Positions 1-8,778 of a stretch of DNA of 38,281 nt are shown in pieces. The notes under the pieces are model-generated. The model had not been told where the DNA came from, made no database searches, and was given only the letters and a program-made list of their open reading frames with translations. A program made the position numbers and the translations under genes. Positions within the stretch are counted from its first letter, which is position 1. Each line of letters starts with the position of its first letter. Source of the DNA: an uncultured Prevotellaceae bacterium (lineage in GTDB: Bacteria; Bacteroidota; Bacteroidia; Bacteroidales; Bacteroidaceae); NCBI GenBank assembly GCA_947303855.1, contig CAMYZO010000026.1:1-38281 (forward strand). Direction: 5' to 3'.

Positions 1-1111
1 TGCGGTCGCGCAGCACCAGGTCCGTCAGGTCGCGCTCGTGCCACTCGTCGAAGAAGCGGGCATAGTCGCCGGCCGACTTACGGCGGCGCCACATGTCGAA
101 CGACTCGTCCATCACTATCAGCCCCATCGTGTCGCACATGGCCAGCAGCTCCGGCGCCGGCGGGTTATGGCTCGAACGGATGGCGTTCACGCCCATGGCC
201 TTCAGCTTTGAGAGTTTGCGGTGCAGGGCGTCCTCGCTCAGGGCAGCGCCCAGACAGCCGAAGTCATGGTGCTCGCAGACGCCGTTCAACTTCATGTTAC
301 GCCCGTTCAGCCAGAAGCCCGTCTTCACATCGAAGCGGAACGTGCGGAAACCCGTCACCGTCTCCACCTCGTCAACCACCTTGCCGCCGCTGATGAGTTG
401 CGTGCGAACCTTATAAGTATAGGGGTCGTCGCACGACCACAGACGGGGCTTCCGTATGCTCGTGGGCCGTCCCTCGCGGTCCAGCCACGTGTTCTTCACC
501 TTCACCTTCTGTCCGGTGGGGTTCTCGTAGTCCACCTCCACCTTGCCGTCATGCACGTAGACACCCCAGTGCCTGACGTGGATGGGATGGGTACGCGTCA
601 GCCACACATGGCGGTAGATGCCGCAGCCCGAATACCAGCGCGAGTTTGGCTGGTCGCTGTTGTCCACGCGTACCGCCACCACGTTGTCGCCCGCCACCAC
701 GTAGGGGGTGATGTCATATTCAAACGAGCTGTAGCCGTAGGGCCGGTATCCCACCTCACGGCCGTTCACATAGACGGTGCTGTTCATATACACGCCGTCG
801 AACTCTATATAGAACTTTTCACCGTTCACCTTTTCAATAGCGAAGTGCTTCCTGTACCACCCCACCCCGCCAGGCAGCGCACCGCCGCTGGCACCGCTGG
901 GGTTGTTCACGTGGAAGTCGCCCTCGATGGCCCAGTCGTGGGGCACGTCTAACTGTCGCCAGAACGCGTCGTCATAGTCTTTCTGCGCCATCCGGGCCGT
1001 GTCGGCCAGCAGGAAGCGCCAGTCACGGTCGAAGTTCACCCGCTCGCGGGCCTGAGTGGCCGCCAGCAGCGACAGGCAGACTATTATCATCATCAATATC
1101 TTTCTCATCAT
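1..1111 (-). CDS. GH2 beta-galactosidase-like enzyme, N-terminal part (runs off the window)
   Basis: About 370 residues are visible and the gene continues past base 1. The N-terminus (MMRKILMMIIVCLSLLAATQA) is a signal peptide, so the enzyme is exported. The order is GH2 sugar-binding jelly roll (about 25-190, with GGVGWYRKHF and YVNGREVGYRPYGYSSF), an immunoglobulin-like domain (about 195-280), and the start of the TIM barrel with the GH2 signature LNGVCEHHDFGCLG and MGVNAIRSSHNPPAPELL. The acid/base and nucleophile glutamates would lie off-window, so substrate is not settled; beta-galactosidase is the commonest activity for this architecture. Two ATGs are possible, at 1111 and 1108. The gene has its own minus-strand promoter and follows a GH31 gene on the same strand, which suggests joint action on galactosylated, xylosylated oligosaccharides. 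Confidence 0.88.
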   Translation of the reverse strand, partial: MMRKILMMIIVCLSLLAATQARERVNFDRDWRFLLADTARMAQKDYDDAFWRQLDVPHDWAIEGDFHVNNPSGASGGALPGGVGWYRKHFAIEKVNGEKFYIEFDGVYMNSTVYVNGREVGYRPYGYSSFEYDITPYVVAGDNVVAVRVDNSDQPNSRWYSGCGIYRHVWLTRTHPIHVRHWGVYVHDGKVEVDYENPTGQKVKVKNTWLDREGRPTSIRKPRLWSCDDPYTYKVRTQLISGGKVVDEVETVTGFRTFRFDVKTGFWLNGRNMKLNGVCEHHDFGCLGAALSEDALHRKLSKLKAMGVNAIRSSHNPPAPELLAMCDTMGLIVMDESFDMWRRRKSAGDYARFFDEWHERDLTDLVLRDR

Positions 1112-1151
1112 GACAGTTTTGCTAAAAAATCACCTATATACAATTTGAGTA

Positions 1152-1159
1152 CAAAGATA
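1152..1159 (-). promoter_or_regulatory. Bacteroidetes -7 box for the GH2 gene
   Basis: The minus strand reads TATCTTTG here, matching TAnnTTTG, 41 bp upstream of the GH2 start. The -33 TTTG is not exact. GH2 can therefore be transcribed apart from the GH31 gene. Confidence 0.6.
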
Positions 1160-1379
1160 CAATTTTTTTTTGAAACAGCATACGATTTTCAAAATAAATT
1201 ATATCCGCTAAACAAATCTCCAGAAATCCAACTTAACCGTTCCTTTGCATCACTCATGGAGTTAAACTTGATGGTGACAAAGGACAAGTTACAGGCTATT
1301 TAGAAAAAACACCTGGCAGTTTTCAGAGAAGAACAGCCTGTTTTCCAGAATCGCAAGCCGTGCCCACGACGAAACAATT
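1160..1379. other. AT-rich intergenic stretch, possible gene remnant
   Basis: This is most of the 334-bp gap between GH2 and GH31. No complete gene is seen. On the plus strand about 1236-1394 stays open but has no good start codon; it would encode ...KLDGDKGQVTGYLEK... This could be a decayed coding remnant or chance. Confidence 0.3.
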
Positions 1380-1415
1380 AACGGTAGCACGATGAAGCAT
1401 CATCGTACTACCGTT
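1380..1415 (-). terminator. Hairpin terminator downstream of the GH31 gene
   Basis: AACGGTAG and CTACCGTT plus ACGATGA and TCATCGT pair around an AGCA loop, giving 15 bp with a single C/A mismatch. It begins about 30 bp beyond the GH31 stop codon. On the minus strand it is followed by AATTGTTTCG. It probably ends the lacI-sensor-GH31 transcript. Confidence 0.7.
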
Positions 1416-1445
1416 GAGTTTTTATCTCCCTCGTACCTTATTTCT

Positions 1446-4424
1446 TTACAGTTTCACGGTGATGGCCTTGCCGTCATACTGCACCATGGTGCCCTGCGGA
1501 TTGTCCAACTGCAGCTTGCGTGCATTGCCGGGGGTGACAAACACGACGTTGAAGCGACGCTGCTTGAGCATACCCTTGAACGAGCCCTGACGCTGGCTGA
1601 AGGTCACGGTGCGCGCCTGGTCGTTGTAGCTGATGTCGATGGTGGCATAACGGCCACGCTCGTAGTTGTAGTTGGTGCCCTCGTCCTCATAGAGCAGGAA
1701 GCGCCCATCCTGTCCGGCATAGACGTAGAGGTTGATGAGTTCGGCAGGCTTCTCGTCGCTCCACTGCATCAGCGGACCGAAGGGGATGATGGCGCCCTCG
1801 CGCACGAAGACGGGAATCTGTTCATAGGGAGCAGGCACGTCGAGGGTCTGTCCGCCGTTGAGATGCTCGCCAGTATAGAGGTTGTACCAGCCACACTGCT
1901 TGGGGAAGTACACCTGGCGGCTGCGGGCCTTGTAGTAGCCCACGGGACAGGCCATGAGCGCGGGGCCGAGCATCCACTGGTTGCCGATGTTCTCTACCTC
2001 ACGGTCGCCGCCGAAGTCCATCACCAGGGCGCGCATCATGGTGTAGTCGCGGAAGTGTACCCATCCGGCCAGCGAGTAGAGGTAGGGCATGAGACGGTAG
2101 CGCAACTGGTCGTAATAGACGAACGACTGGTAGGCGGGGTGATCCTTGGGGGCGATGTTCCATATCTCGCGCAGCGGCCACTGGCCATGACTGCGGAACA
2201 GGGGGATGAAGGCGCCGAACTGGTTCCAGCGGGTCTGCAGCTCACGCCACTCCTTCAGGTCGTCGTTCTCGCGCCCGGTGCGGTCGTACTCCTGCTGGGC
2301 GGCCATGTAGCGGTTCTCCACGCAGAAGCCGCCCTGGTCCATACCCCAGAAGGGGATGCCCGAGAGCGAGAAGTTCAGGCCGGCCGTCATCTGGGCACGC
2401 ATGTCCTCCCAGCGGGTGCCGATGTCGCCGCTCCACGTGGCTGTGGAGTAGCGCTGCTCGCCGGCGAAGCCGCTACGGGTGAGCAGGAAGACGCGTGGCT
2501 CGTTCTTACGGCTCTTCCACACAGAGCGCTGGCCGTTGTAGATGGCGTCGGCATTGACGGTGCTGTAGGCATTGAAATATTCCGTCGACGTGCCCAGGGC
2601 CGTGGGGCCGCAGAGGGCCTTGCGATACCACATGGGGGTGCAGTCGCGAACGTTAGGCTCGGAGGCGTCCATCCACCAGGCATCGACGCCGGCCACACCT
2701 TTCTTATTATACTTGGAATAGAGGTTCTCGTCCATCTGCTGCCAGAACAGGCGACGGGCACCGGCATCGTAAGCATCGTAGAACCCGTTCTTATAGCCAG
2801 GGCCCACCCAGTCGTGGATGTCGTCGTTGGACGACTGGCGGTACATCCACCCCCGCTGGTCGAGCGCCTTGTAGTTGTCGGTGTTGCAATAGAACTTGGG
2901 CCACACGCTGATCATGAAGCGGCCGTGCATCTGGTGGACGCTGTCGAGCATGGCCTGGGGATTGGGGTAGCGCGAGGCCTCAAACTGATGGCTGCCCCAC
3001 TGGTCCTCGGGCCAGTAGTTCCAGTCCTGCACAATGTTGTCGATGGGTATCTGGCGCTGGCGGAACTCGCCCAGCGTCTGCTCAATCTCAGCGCTGGTCT
3101 TATAGCGCTCGCGGCTCTGCCAGAAGCCTAAGGCCCACTTGGGATAGAGCGAGGCACGGCCAGTGAGCTGGCGGTAGCCGCCGATGACCTCATCGAGGTT
3201 GCGGCCGGCAATGAAATAGTAGTCGAGGTCGCGGGCCATCTCGCTCCAGATGCACAGCTGGCCGCGCTCTTTGGCGCTGCGGGGCTCAGCCACGCGCAGG
3301 CCGCAGTACGACTCGCCACCGTCGGGCTGCCACTCTATGCGCAGCGGTGTGCGGCGCCCTTTGGTCAGCAGGGCCGTAAACTTATAGCTGTTGGGGTTCC
3401 AGGCGGTGCGCCAGCGCTCGGCCACCACCTCTTTGTTGTCGATGAACACCTTGATGTAGCCGGCATAATAGAGAATGAACTGGTAAAGCTCCGTCTGCGG
3501 GGCCTCAATAAAGCCCTCGTAGACGACGTTGGCACCCTGCAAGTTAAAGTCCTTCGGCAGGTTCTTGATGCCGCCATTGTCGGTGAGGCGGGCAATCTCC
3601 GATTTCTCCGGCGTGCCGTATTCGTAGTAGATGCTGTCCTCAGCACGTACCAGCGTCTTGCCGTCCTTGGCGGTATAGGTGCCCGTGAGGTGTCCCTCAG
3701 CGCCGTCCTTGTCGAAGAGCTTGAAGGCACGGTTCAGCTGCAGGTAGTCATGAGGCGAACCGAAGCGGCAGTAGCTGTAGGAGTCCCAGAGCAGGCCGTA
3801 GTTCTTGTTAGACACGACGAAGGGCACCGACACCTTGGTGTTATACTGGAAGAGGTCTTCGTTCTTGCCTTTCATGTTAAACTCCTCCGACTGATGCTGT
3901 CCCAGTCCGTAGAAAGCCTCATCGTCGGGCGATTCGAACGTCATCTGCCACGTCCAGCCGTGCTTCATCTCCTCGGTCAGCGGGGCACCGCCCTTCAGGC
4001 CGTATTCCCGCTCTGGCACGGTGAACGGCCAGAACTGCTTGCCGCAGCCGCCGGGCAGCTCGCGCAGCAGGGGCTTGGCATTGTTGTCCTGGAACTCCAC
4101 GCGTCCGTTATTGGTGTTCACGATGACGGCCATGCGCTGTGTGCTCACGGCAACTACGTAGGGCACAGGCTTTGAAATCTTGAAAGCCTGGAAGGTGTCA
4201 TCCTGGGGCACCACCATGAGGCTGGCCGGCTTCTGCGGAAGGGTAGCCTCAGGCGTGGCCTGGACGCGGATGATGTTGTCGTTGACAATTTGCAGACGGA
4301 TGACCTTGGCCGGTCCGCCGTCGGGCCTGATGGTTACGGCGTTCCCCCGCTTGCTGACTTCAGCGGCCTGCGCTGTCAATCCTCCTGCTAAAAGCAGCGA
4401 TACGAATACATTGGTTAGTTTCAT
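1446..4424 (-). CDS. GH31 alpha-xylosidase-like enzyme with inserted PA14 domain
   Basis: An exported (KLTNVFVSLLLAGGLTAQA) GH31 enzyme of about 992 residues. Numbering below counts from the upstream TTG at 4430; ATG 4424 is the better start and lowers each number by two. A PA14 module (about 247-385: YTAKDGKTLVRAEDSIYYEY to GGESYCGLRV) interrupts the N-terminal beta-sandwich, as in the xyloglucan-active Cellvibrio Xyl31A and Bacteroides ovatus GH31A. The (beta/alpha)8 barrel carries the nucleophile Asp588 in DAWWMDASEPN and the acid/base Asp669 in TWSGDIGTRWEDM. Both catalytic residues are present and the length is normal for the PA14-containing group. The likely role is release of non-reducing-end alpha-xylose from xyloglucan oligosaccharides in the periplasm or at the surface. 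Specificity rests on family resemblance. The start lies 25 bp after the sensor stop codon, so the two are probably co-transcribed. Confidence 0.9.
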   Translation of the reverse strand: MKLTNVFVSLLLAGGLTAQAAEVSKRGNAVTIRPDGGPAKVIRLQIVNDNIIRVQATPEATLPQKPASLMVVPQDDTFQAFKISKPVPYVVAVSTQRMAVIVNTNNGRVEFQDNNAKPLLRELPGGCGKQFWPFTVPEREYGLKGGAPLTEEMKHGWTWQMTFESPDDEAFYGLGQHQSEEFNMKGKNEDLFQYNTKVSVPFVVSNKNYGLLWDSYSYCRFGSPHDYLQLNRAFKLFDKDGAEGHLTGTYTAKDGKTLVRAEDSIYYEYGTPEKSEIARLTDNGGIKNLPKDFNLQGANVVYEGFIEAPQTELYQFILYYAGYIKVFIDNKEVVAERWRTAWNPNSYKFTALLTKGRRTPLRIEWQPDGGESYCGLRVAEPRSAKERGQLCIWSEMARDLDYYFIAGRNLDEVIGGYRQLTGRASLYPKWALGFWQSRERYKTSAEIEQTLGEFRQRQIPIDNIVQDWNYWPEDQWGSHQFEASRYPNPQAMLDSVHQMHGRFMISVWPKFYCNTDNYKALDQRGWMYRQSSNDDIHDWVGPGYKNGFYDAYDAGARRLFWQQMDENLYSKYNKKGVAGVDAWWMDASEPNVRDCTPMWYRKALCGPTALGTSTEYFNAYSTVNADAIYNGQRSVWKSRKNEPRVFLLTRSGFAGEQRYSTATWSGDIGTRWEDMRAQMTAGLNFSLSGIPFWGMDQGGFCVENRYMAAQQEYDRTGRENDDLKEWRELQTRWNQFGAFIPLFRSHGQWPLREIWNIAPKDHPAYQSFVYYDQLRYRLMPYLYSLAGWVHFRDYTMMRALVMDFGGDREVENIGNQWMLGPALMACPVGYYKARSRQVYFPKQCGWYNLYTGEHLNGGQTLDVPAPYEQIPVFVREGAIIPFGPLMQWSDEKPAELINLYVYAGQDGRFLLYEDEGTNYNYERGRYATIDISYNDQARTVTFSQRQGSFKGMLKQRRFNVVFVTPGNARKLQLDNPQGTMVQYDGKAITVKL

Positions 4425-4449
4425 TATCAAATTGTTTTTCGGTTTTTAT

Positions 4450-7400
4450 TCAATCCATGAGCACGGCATCCTCAACTGCGGGTTCGGTGCTTGCGGGCAT
4501 GGGCAGGTCAGCAGACAGTTGGATGACGAAGATGGTGCCGCCGTCGGGGTTGTCGGCGGTGCTGACGTTGCCACGGTGCAGGTCGACGATGCGCTTCACC
4601 AGGTTCAGGCCGATACCGGCATCGGCTGCGGCATCGAACATGCTGGCTCGGGCCTCCTCAGGTATGCCCAGTCCGCGGTCGGCCACCCGGATTTCGGCCA
4701 TGTTGTTGCCGGCGAGTGCCATGCTAACGCGGATGCGGCTGCCCTGAGGTGAGAACTTCACGGCATTCCCCAGCAGGATGTCCATCATACGGGAAAGCAG
4801 GGCAGAGTCGAAACTCATGGTGAAGCGGTTGAGTGAGGAGTGGAACGACAGCTTAGGACGGCGTCCGTCAGGCAGACGGAAACCCTCCACGCGGTCTTTG
4901 ACGAAGCCCACGAGCTCGCCGATACTCGGACGGAACAGCAGCGGCTCCTCCTGTTTGGGGGTGGCCCATTGCGGCTGTTGGGCCATCTGGGCCTTCATCT
5001 CGCTCATCCACTGCTGCTTCTCCAGCTCACGGCGCTGGTGCTCCAACGCAATATGCTCCGTCTGGCGGCGCACGGTGCGGCGATACCAGAGGAAGGCCAG
5101 GCAGCAGCCCACCAGGATATAGAGCAGGACAGCCCACCAGGAGCGGTAGAACGGCGGCAGGATGGTGATGTCGATGCGCCCCTCTTTGTCGCCAATGGTG
5201 CCGTTGTCGTTGAGCATGCGCACACAGAGGGTGTAGGTGCCTGTTGGCAGCGACATATAGGTGATGTTGGGATTCAGCTCCGACGTCTTCACCCAGTTGT
5301 CGTTGAAGCCCTCCAGACGGTAGACGAAGCGCGAGCGGTTATGGATTTCGCCGCTGGAGCTGGCCAGCTGGATGGTGAAGGGCTGGTAGTAGCGCAGCCT
5401 GATGCGACGGCTGTTGTTGAGCACCTCGTCGAGGATGACGCGGCCGTTGACCTCCTCTCCTACCTCGATGTCCTGGTCGAACACCTGCAGGCCGCTGAAG
5501 ACGGGTTCCTCCTTCATGCGCCCCTTCCCCATGTTCTTGGGGTTGAGAATGTCCAGTCCGCCATGACCGCCTACAAGCACGTATCCTAACGTCGAGACGC
5601 TGATGGAGCGTTGGTTGTAAGGTCCGTTCTGCAGGCCGTCGCGGTTGTTGTAGCTGCGTACAATGAAGGTGTAGGAGCCGTCGTCCTGCCGCTGGGGTAC
5701 AACGTTTGACACACCATGGTCGGTGACGAGCCATACGGTGTGGCTGTCGTCTTCGGCTATGCCGTTGACGGAAGAGCCGAAGAGTCCTGACTTCATGTCG
5801 AGCAGCCAGGCGCGCCCCGACTTACGGTCGAAGACGATAGCGCCCGAGGTGGTGCCCAGCCAGGCCAGTTCGCGGCTGTCCTCCATACCGCAGGTGGTTG
5901 CCTCGGTCAGTCCCATCTCAGGATGCAGTTCCGTCAGGTTGTAGTTGACGATATGCATCGTCTTGGGGTTTATGAGCGAGTAGTATTTGGAGTGGGTCAC
6001 CATGAGCCATCCCTTCTTGGTACGGGTGATAGTAGAGATATAATCGGTGGGCAGGATAGAGTTACTCATGCGGAAAGTAGTGAAGCGACCCGTACGGTGG
6101 TCTATGCGCTGCACGCCGCCGCCGAGCAGTCCCAGCCAGATGTTGTGGTACTGGTCTTCACAGACGGTCCACACGTTATTGTTGACCAGTCCTAAGGTGT
6201 CGCCGGTGGCACGTATATTGGTCACCTGTCCGTTTTTGATGTGTATGAGTCCGCCCTCGTAGGTGCCGAACCACACGGAGCCGTCGCTGGCAACCAGCGA
6301 GCCCACCATGGTATTGGTGGCGATGCCGCTGTTCTCACGGTTATATACGACGGTCTCGCCGGTTTTGTTGTTATAGCGCTTGATGCCCTCGTCGTTGGTG
6401 CCGAGCCAGGTGTAGCCATGACGGTCGAAGCACACGGTGTTGACCACGCCCAGTTCCAGATTGCGGAAGGTGGAGGTGTTGCCCGCAAAGAGATTCAGGC
6501 CATTCATATAGGAGCCTATCCAGACGCGGTCATGGCGGTCGACAAAGAGGCAGCGCAAGGTATTGTCGCTAATGGTGGTCTCGTCATGCTTGTCTGACTT
6601 GAACTGTCGCATCGCCTTGGTCTTCATATCGGCCACATAGAGGCCTCCACGATCGGTAGCGAACCAGCAGAGTTGCTTGCCATCCTCCTTGACGTCCCAT
6701 ATCTCCATCTCGTCAGGCACATCGGCAAAGCCCCAGGCCCTGAGCGCCTCTTGTGCGGAGTGGTACCAATGGCGTGCTTTCGCATCGTAGACGAAGGTGC
6801 GCCCGATAGCGAGTATCCAGAGGTTGCCACTCCTGTCGATTCTCAGCTTGCAGTCCTGGTTGCTGGCCAGTCCCTGTTCTGAGAGATAGGTGTCACGGCC
6901 TGTAATCTTATCCTTCTCCTTATCAACGGTGATAATCTCGCCATTCACCGTAGAGATGATCAGTTCCTTGCCCCGCTCGGCAAACGACGACACGGCCGTC
7001 TCTAAGGGGAAGTCGTCGGGGCCATAGCCCATGGGCAGCTGGGTAACCTTCCCGGTACGGGCATTGTAATGGCAGAAGGTGTTGACATAGGTCTTCACCC
7101 ACATGTCCTTCTCGTTGTCGATGTAGACACGCTCAATACCGCCAAGGATGCCATGGGCCTCGAACCAGCGCTCGGGGTGGCGGTCACACTTCTCGGTGGC
7201 GGGATTGAAGATAGAGTAGCTCATGCCCTGCTTCAGCCACAGCCGTCCGTCGCCGGCCTCGAAGATGCCATCGACATAGTTTGACCTCAGGCTGGTGGTG
7301 TCGCGCGGGTCTGAATAGAAGGTCTTCACCCTGTAGCCGTCATAACGGTTCAAGCCGTAGGGTGTGCCTATCCAGACGTAGCCCTTGGAGTCTTGCATGG

Positions 7401-7527
7401 TGCAGATGACCTGGGAATTGGACAAGCCATCACGGGTGTCGAGACGTCGGAACTTCATATCGGGTATGGCTGCCTGAGTCAATGAAGACAGCAGAGTCAC
7501 AGCCAGGGTTACCAGAATTTTTCGCAT
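4450..7527 (-). CDS. HTCS-like membrane sensor lacking H-box, receiver and DNA-binding output
   Basis: A 1025-residue protein. Signal peptide 1-20; two-component propeller blades about 25-680 (repeated VWIGTPYGLNRYDG-type motifs); Y_Y_Y domain about 725-790; one membrane helix about 797-814; coiled stretch 818-850; HATPase domain about 895-1005 with N-box (ILLGNAVKFS), G1 (DRGLGI) and G2 (AGIGLNLVK). Classical hybrid two-component sensors continue with an H-box (NxSHExRTPL), a receiver and an AraC HTH. Here the region after the helix (RRELEKQQWMSEMKAQMAQQ) has no phospho-acceptor histidine motif and the protein ends after the ATPase domain. It could be a degenerate sensor, a pseudokinase, or act with a partner in trans. 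ATG 7527 is chosen because the signal peptide starts there; upstream in-frame sequence overlaps lacI. It lies 37 bp after lacI, with no promoter seen between. Confidence 0.85.
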   Translation of the reverse strand: MRKILVTLAVTLLSSLTQAAIPDMKFRRLDTRDGLSNSQVICTMQDSKGYVWIGTPYGLNRYDGYRVKTFYSDPRDTTSLRSNYVDGIFEAGDGRLWLKQGMSYSIFNPATEKCDRHPERWFEAHGILGGIERVYIDNEKDMWVKTYVNTFCHYNARTGKVTQLPMGYGPDDFPLETAVSSFAERGKELIISTVNGEIITVDKEKDKITGRDTYLSEQGLASNQDCKLRIDRSGNLWILAIGRTFVYDAKARHWYHSAQEALRAWGFADVPDEMEIWDVKEDGKQLCWFATDRGGLYVADMKTKAMRQFKSDKHDETTISDNTLRCLFVDRHDRVWIGSYMNGLNLFAGNTSTFRNLELGVVNTVCFDRHGYTWLGTNDEGIKRYNNKTGETVVYNRENSGIATNTMVGSLVASDGSVWFGTYEGGLIHIKNGQVTNIRATGDTLGLVNNNVWTVCEDQYHNIWLGLLGGGVQRIDHRTGRFTTFRMSNSILPTDYISTITRTKKGWLMVTHSKYYSLINPKTMHIVNYNLTELHPEMGLTEATTCGMEDSRELAWLGTTSGAIVFDRKSGRAWLLDMKSGLFGSSVNGIAEDDSHTVWLVTDHGVSNVVPQRQDDGSYTFIVRSYNNRDGLQNGPYNQRSISVSTLGYVLVGGHGGLDILNPKNMGKGRMKEEPVFSGLQVFDQDIEVGEEVNGRVILDEVLNNSRRIRLRYYQPFTIQLASSSGEIHNRSRFVYRLEGFNDNWVKTSELNPNITYMSLPTGTYTLCVRMLNDNGTIGDKEGRIDITILPPFYRSWWAVLLYILVGCCLAFLWYRRTVRRQTEHIALEHQRRELEKQQWMSEMKAQMAQQPQWATPKQEEPLLFRPSIGELVGFVKDRVEGFRLPDGRRPKLSFHSSLNRFTMSFDSALLSRMMDILLGNAVKFSPQGSRIRVSMALAGNNMAEIRVADRGLGIPEEARASMFDAAADAGIGLNLVKRIVDLHRGNVSTADNPDGGTIFVIQLSADLPMPASTEPAVEDAVLMD

Positions 7528-7564
7528 ATTTTTTCCAGATGGTCTTAGGTTTGTACTATACAAC

Positions 7565-8584
7565 TCAGCATTTTGCAGAAGTGTCGCGGATAACAAGTTT
7601 TTGAGGCACAATCTCCTTGCGGACGAGCGTCTCGCCCTGGATATGGCCCAGCAACAAGCGGCAGGCCACCTGCCCCATGCGGAACGACTGGTCTTCGATG
7701 GCCGACATGCGGGGCGTGGTGTACTGGGCATGCACATCGTCGGTAAACCCTATCAGGGCCACGTCGTCGGGTATGCTCAGTCCGCACTGCTTGATGGCAT
7801 TGAAGGCGGCAAAGGTGATGATGTCGTTGAAGGCCACGATGGCATCGGGTCGGTCGGGGCGCTGCAACAGGCCGATAGTATTCTTCATGGCAATGTCATA
7901 GTCGATGTTGTCGCATACCACCAGCGTGCGGTCGACGGGTATCTTATTGTCGCGCAGGGCCTCTAAATAGCCATGCTTACGACGGCGCACCATATCAAGA
8001 TGGTTAGGACCGCCGACAAAGGCTATGCGCCGTGAGCCGGTGTCGATGAGATGCTGCGTGGCTTGCTGGGCTGCCTCGTCGCCATTAGCCGTGACCGACG
8101 AGAAGCGGTCGGTGAGACAGGTACGTCCGAAGAACACCAGGGGGATGCCCATCTCGCTGATTTCCTCGAAGTGGCTGTAGTCGGTGGTGCTCTGTGCCAG
8201 ACAGGCAATGATGCCCACCACATGCAGGTCGATGAAGTTGTCGACAGCCAGTCGCTCAGCCTCGCAGTCCTCGTGGGTGTTGGCACTGATGACGCTATAG
8301 CCTGATTTTCGGGCCTCATCTTCGATGCCGTCGAGAACGGCCGAATAATAGTGGGTCACCATGTTTGGCGCCACCACACCAATGACCTTAGGCGCCTCCT
8401 TGCGCAGGCTCTGTGCAAAGGGGTTCGGACGGTAGTTTAGTTTTTTGGCCAGGCTCTTCACACGCTCCTGCATCTCCTTGCCTATCTCAGGCGATGAGTG
8501 TAGCGCACGGCTGACCGTGGCTATGCTGACACCCAGTTCCTGTGCCAGGTCCTTTAACGAAATCCTATGTTTTTGCTTTGCCAT
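7565..8584 (-). CDS. LacI/GalR-family transcriptional regulator
   Basis: A 339-residue regulator. The N-terminal HTH (ISLKDLAQELGVSIATVSRALH, residues 8-29) and hinge helix (YRPNPFAQSLRK) are intact. They are followed by a type-I periplasmic-binding-protein-like sensor domain (VIGVVAPNMVTHYYSAVLDGIE, then RRIAFVGGPNHLDMVRRRKHGY, PDAIVAFNDIITFAAFNAI and DDVALIGFTDD). It should bind a sugar or sugar derivative and control the downstream sensor, GH31 and possibly GH2 genes. The inducer cannot be read from the sequence. A LacI-type palindrome overlaps its own promoter, so autoregulation is likely. Confidence 0.93.
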   Translation of the reverse strand: MAKQKHRISLKDLAQELGVSIATVSRALHSSPEIGKEMQERVKSLAKKLNYRPNPFAQSLRKEAPKVIGVVAPNMVTHYYSAVLDGIEDEARKSGYSVISANTHEDCEAERLAVDNFIDLHVVGIIACLAQSTTDYSHFEEISEMGIPLVFFGRTCLTDRFSSVTANGDEAAQQATQHLIDTGSRRIAFVGGPNHLDMVRRRKHGYLEALRDNKIPVDRTLVVCDNIDYDIAMKNTIGLLQRPDRPDAIVAFNDIITFAAFNAIKQCGLSIPDDVALIGFTDDVHAQYTTPRMSAIEDQSFRMGQVACRLLLGHIQGETLVRKEIVPQKLVIRDTSAKC

Positions 8585-8606
8585 AAGAGAAAAGGTTACA
8601 ACGCTG

Positions 8607-8638
8607 CAAAGATAGAAATTTTAACCGAATTACGCAAA
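8607..8638 (-). promoter_or_regulatory. Promoter of lacI-sensor-GH31
   Basis: The minus strand has TTTG (8638-8635), a 20-bp spacer and TATCTTTG (8614-8607), an exact Bacteroidetes housekeeping promoter 22 bp upstream of the lacI ATG. Confidence 0.8.
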
Positions 8639-8647
8639 CGTTTACGT
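8632..8647. promoter_or_regulatory. LacI-family operator
   Basis: ACGCAAACGTTTACGT is a near-perfect palindrome (one mismatched pair) with the central CG typical of LacI/PurR-family operators. It covers the -33 TTTG of the lacI promoter, so binding would block RNA polymerase. It lies in the divergent lacI/wzi-like intergenic region and might also affect the rightward promoter about 45 bp away. Confidence 0.7.
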
Positions 8648-8689
8648 TTTTTTTTCACTTCCAACGATACAAAAACAGGTTTTTCTGCT

Positions 8690-8697
8690 TAACTTTG
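8690..8697 (+). promoter_or_regulatory. Rightward -7 box upstream of the Wzi-like gene
   Basis: TAACTTTG matches TAnnTTTG and is followed by GCACCC, as at other start sites in this window. No good -33 TTTG is present. Transcripts would carry a leader of about 95 nt before ATG 8796. Confidence 0.5.
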
Positions 8698-8743
8698 CAC
8701 CCAGAATGAGTAATGAATAGTTGATAATAAGTTAGTTAGAAAC

Positions 8744-8778
8744 AACCGGGACTGTCGTGACGACACTCCCGGTTTTTT
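8744..8778 (+). terminator. Intrinsic terminator in the leader of the Wzi-like gene
   Basis: AACCGGGA and TCCCGGTT plus TGTCG and CGACA form 13 bp with one C/C mismatch and a TGA loop. A run of six T (8773-8778) closes the stem and follows it. It ends 17 bp before the start codon. With the promoter at 8690 it would yield a short RNA of about 75 nt or act as an attenuator. Confidence 0.75.

Noticed and set aside
1392..3131. 579-codon open frame on the plus strand across the GH31 gene
   Set aside because: It mirrors the GH31 codons in a GC-rich gene, has no recognisable motifs, and starts inside the terminator hairpin.
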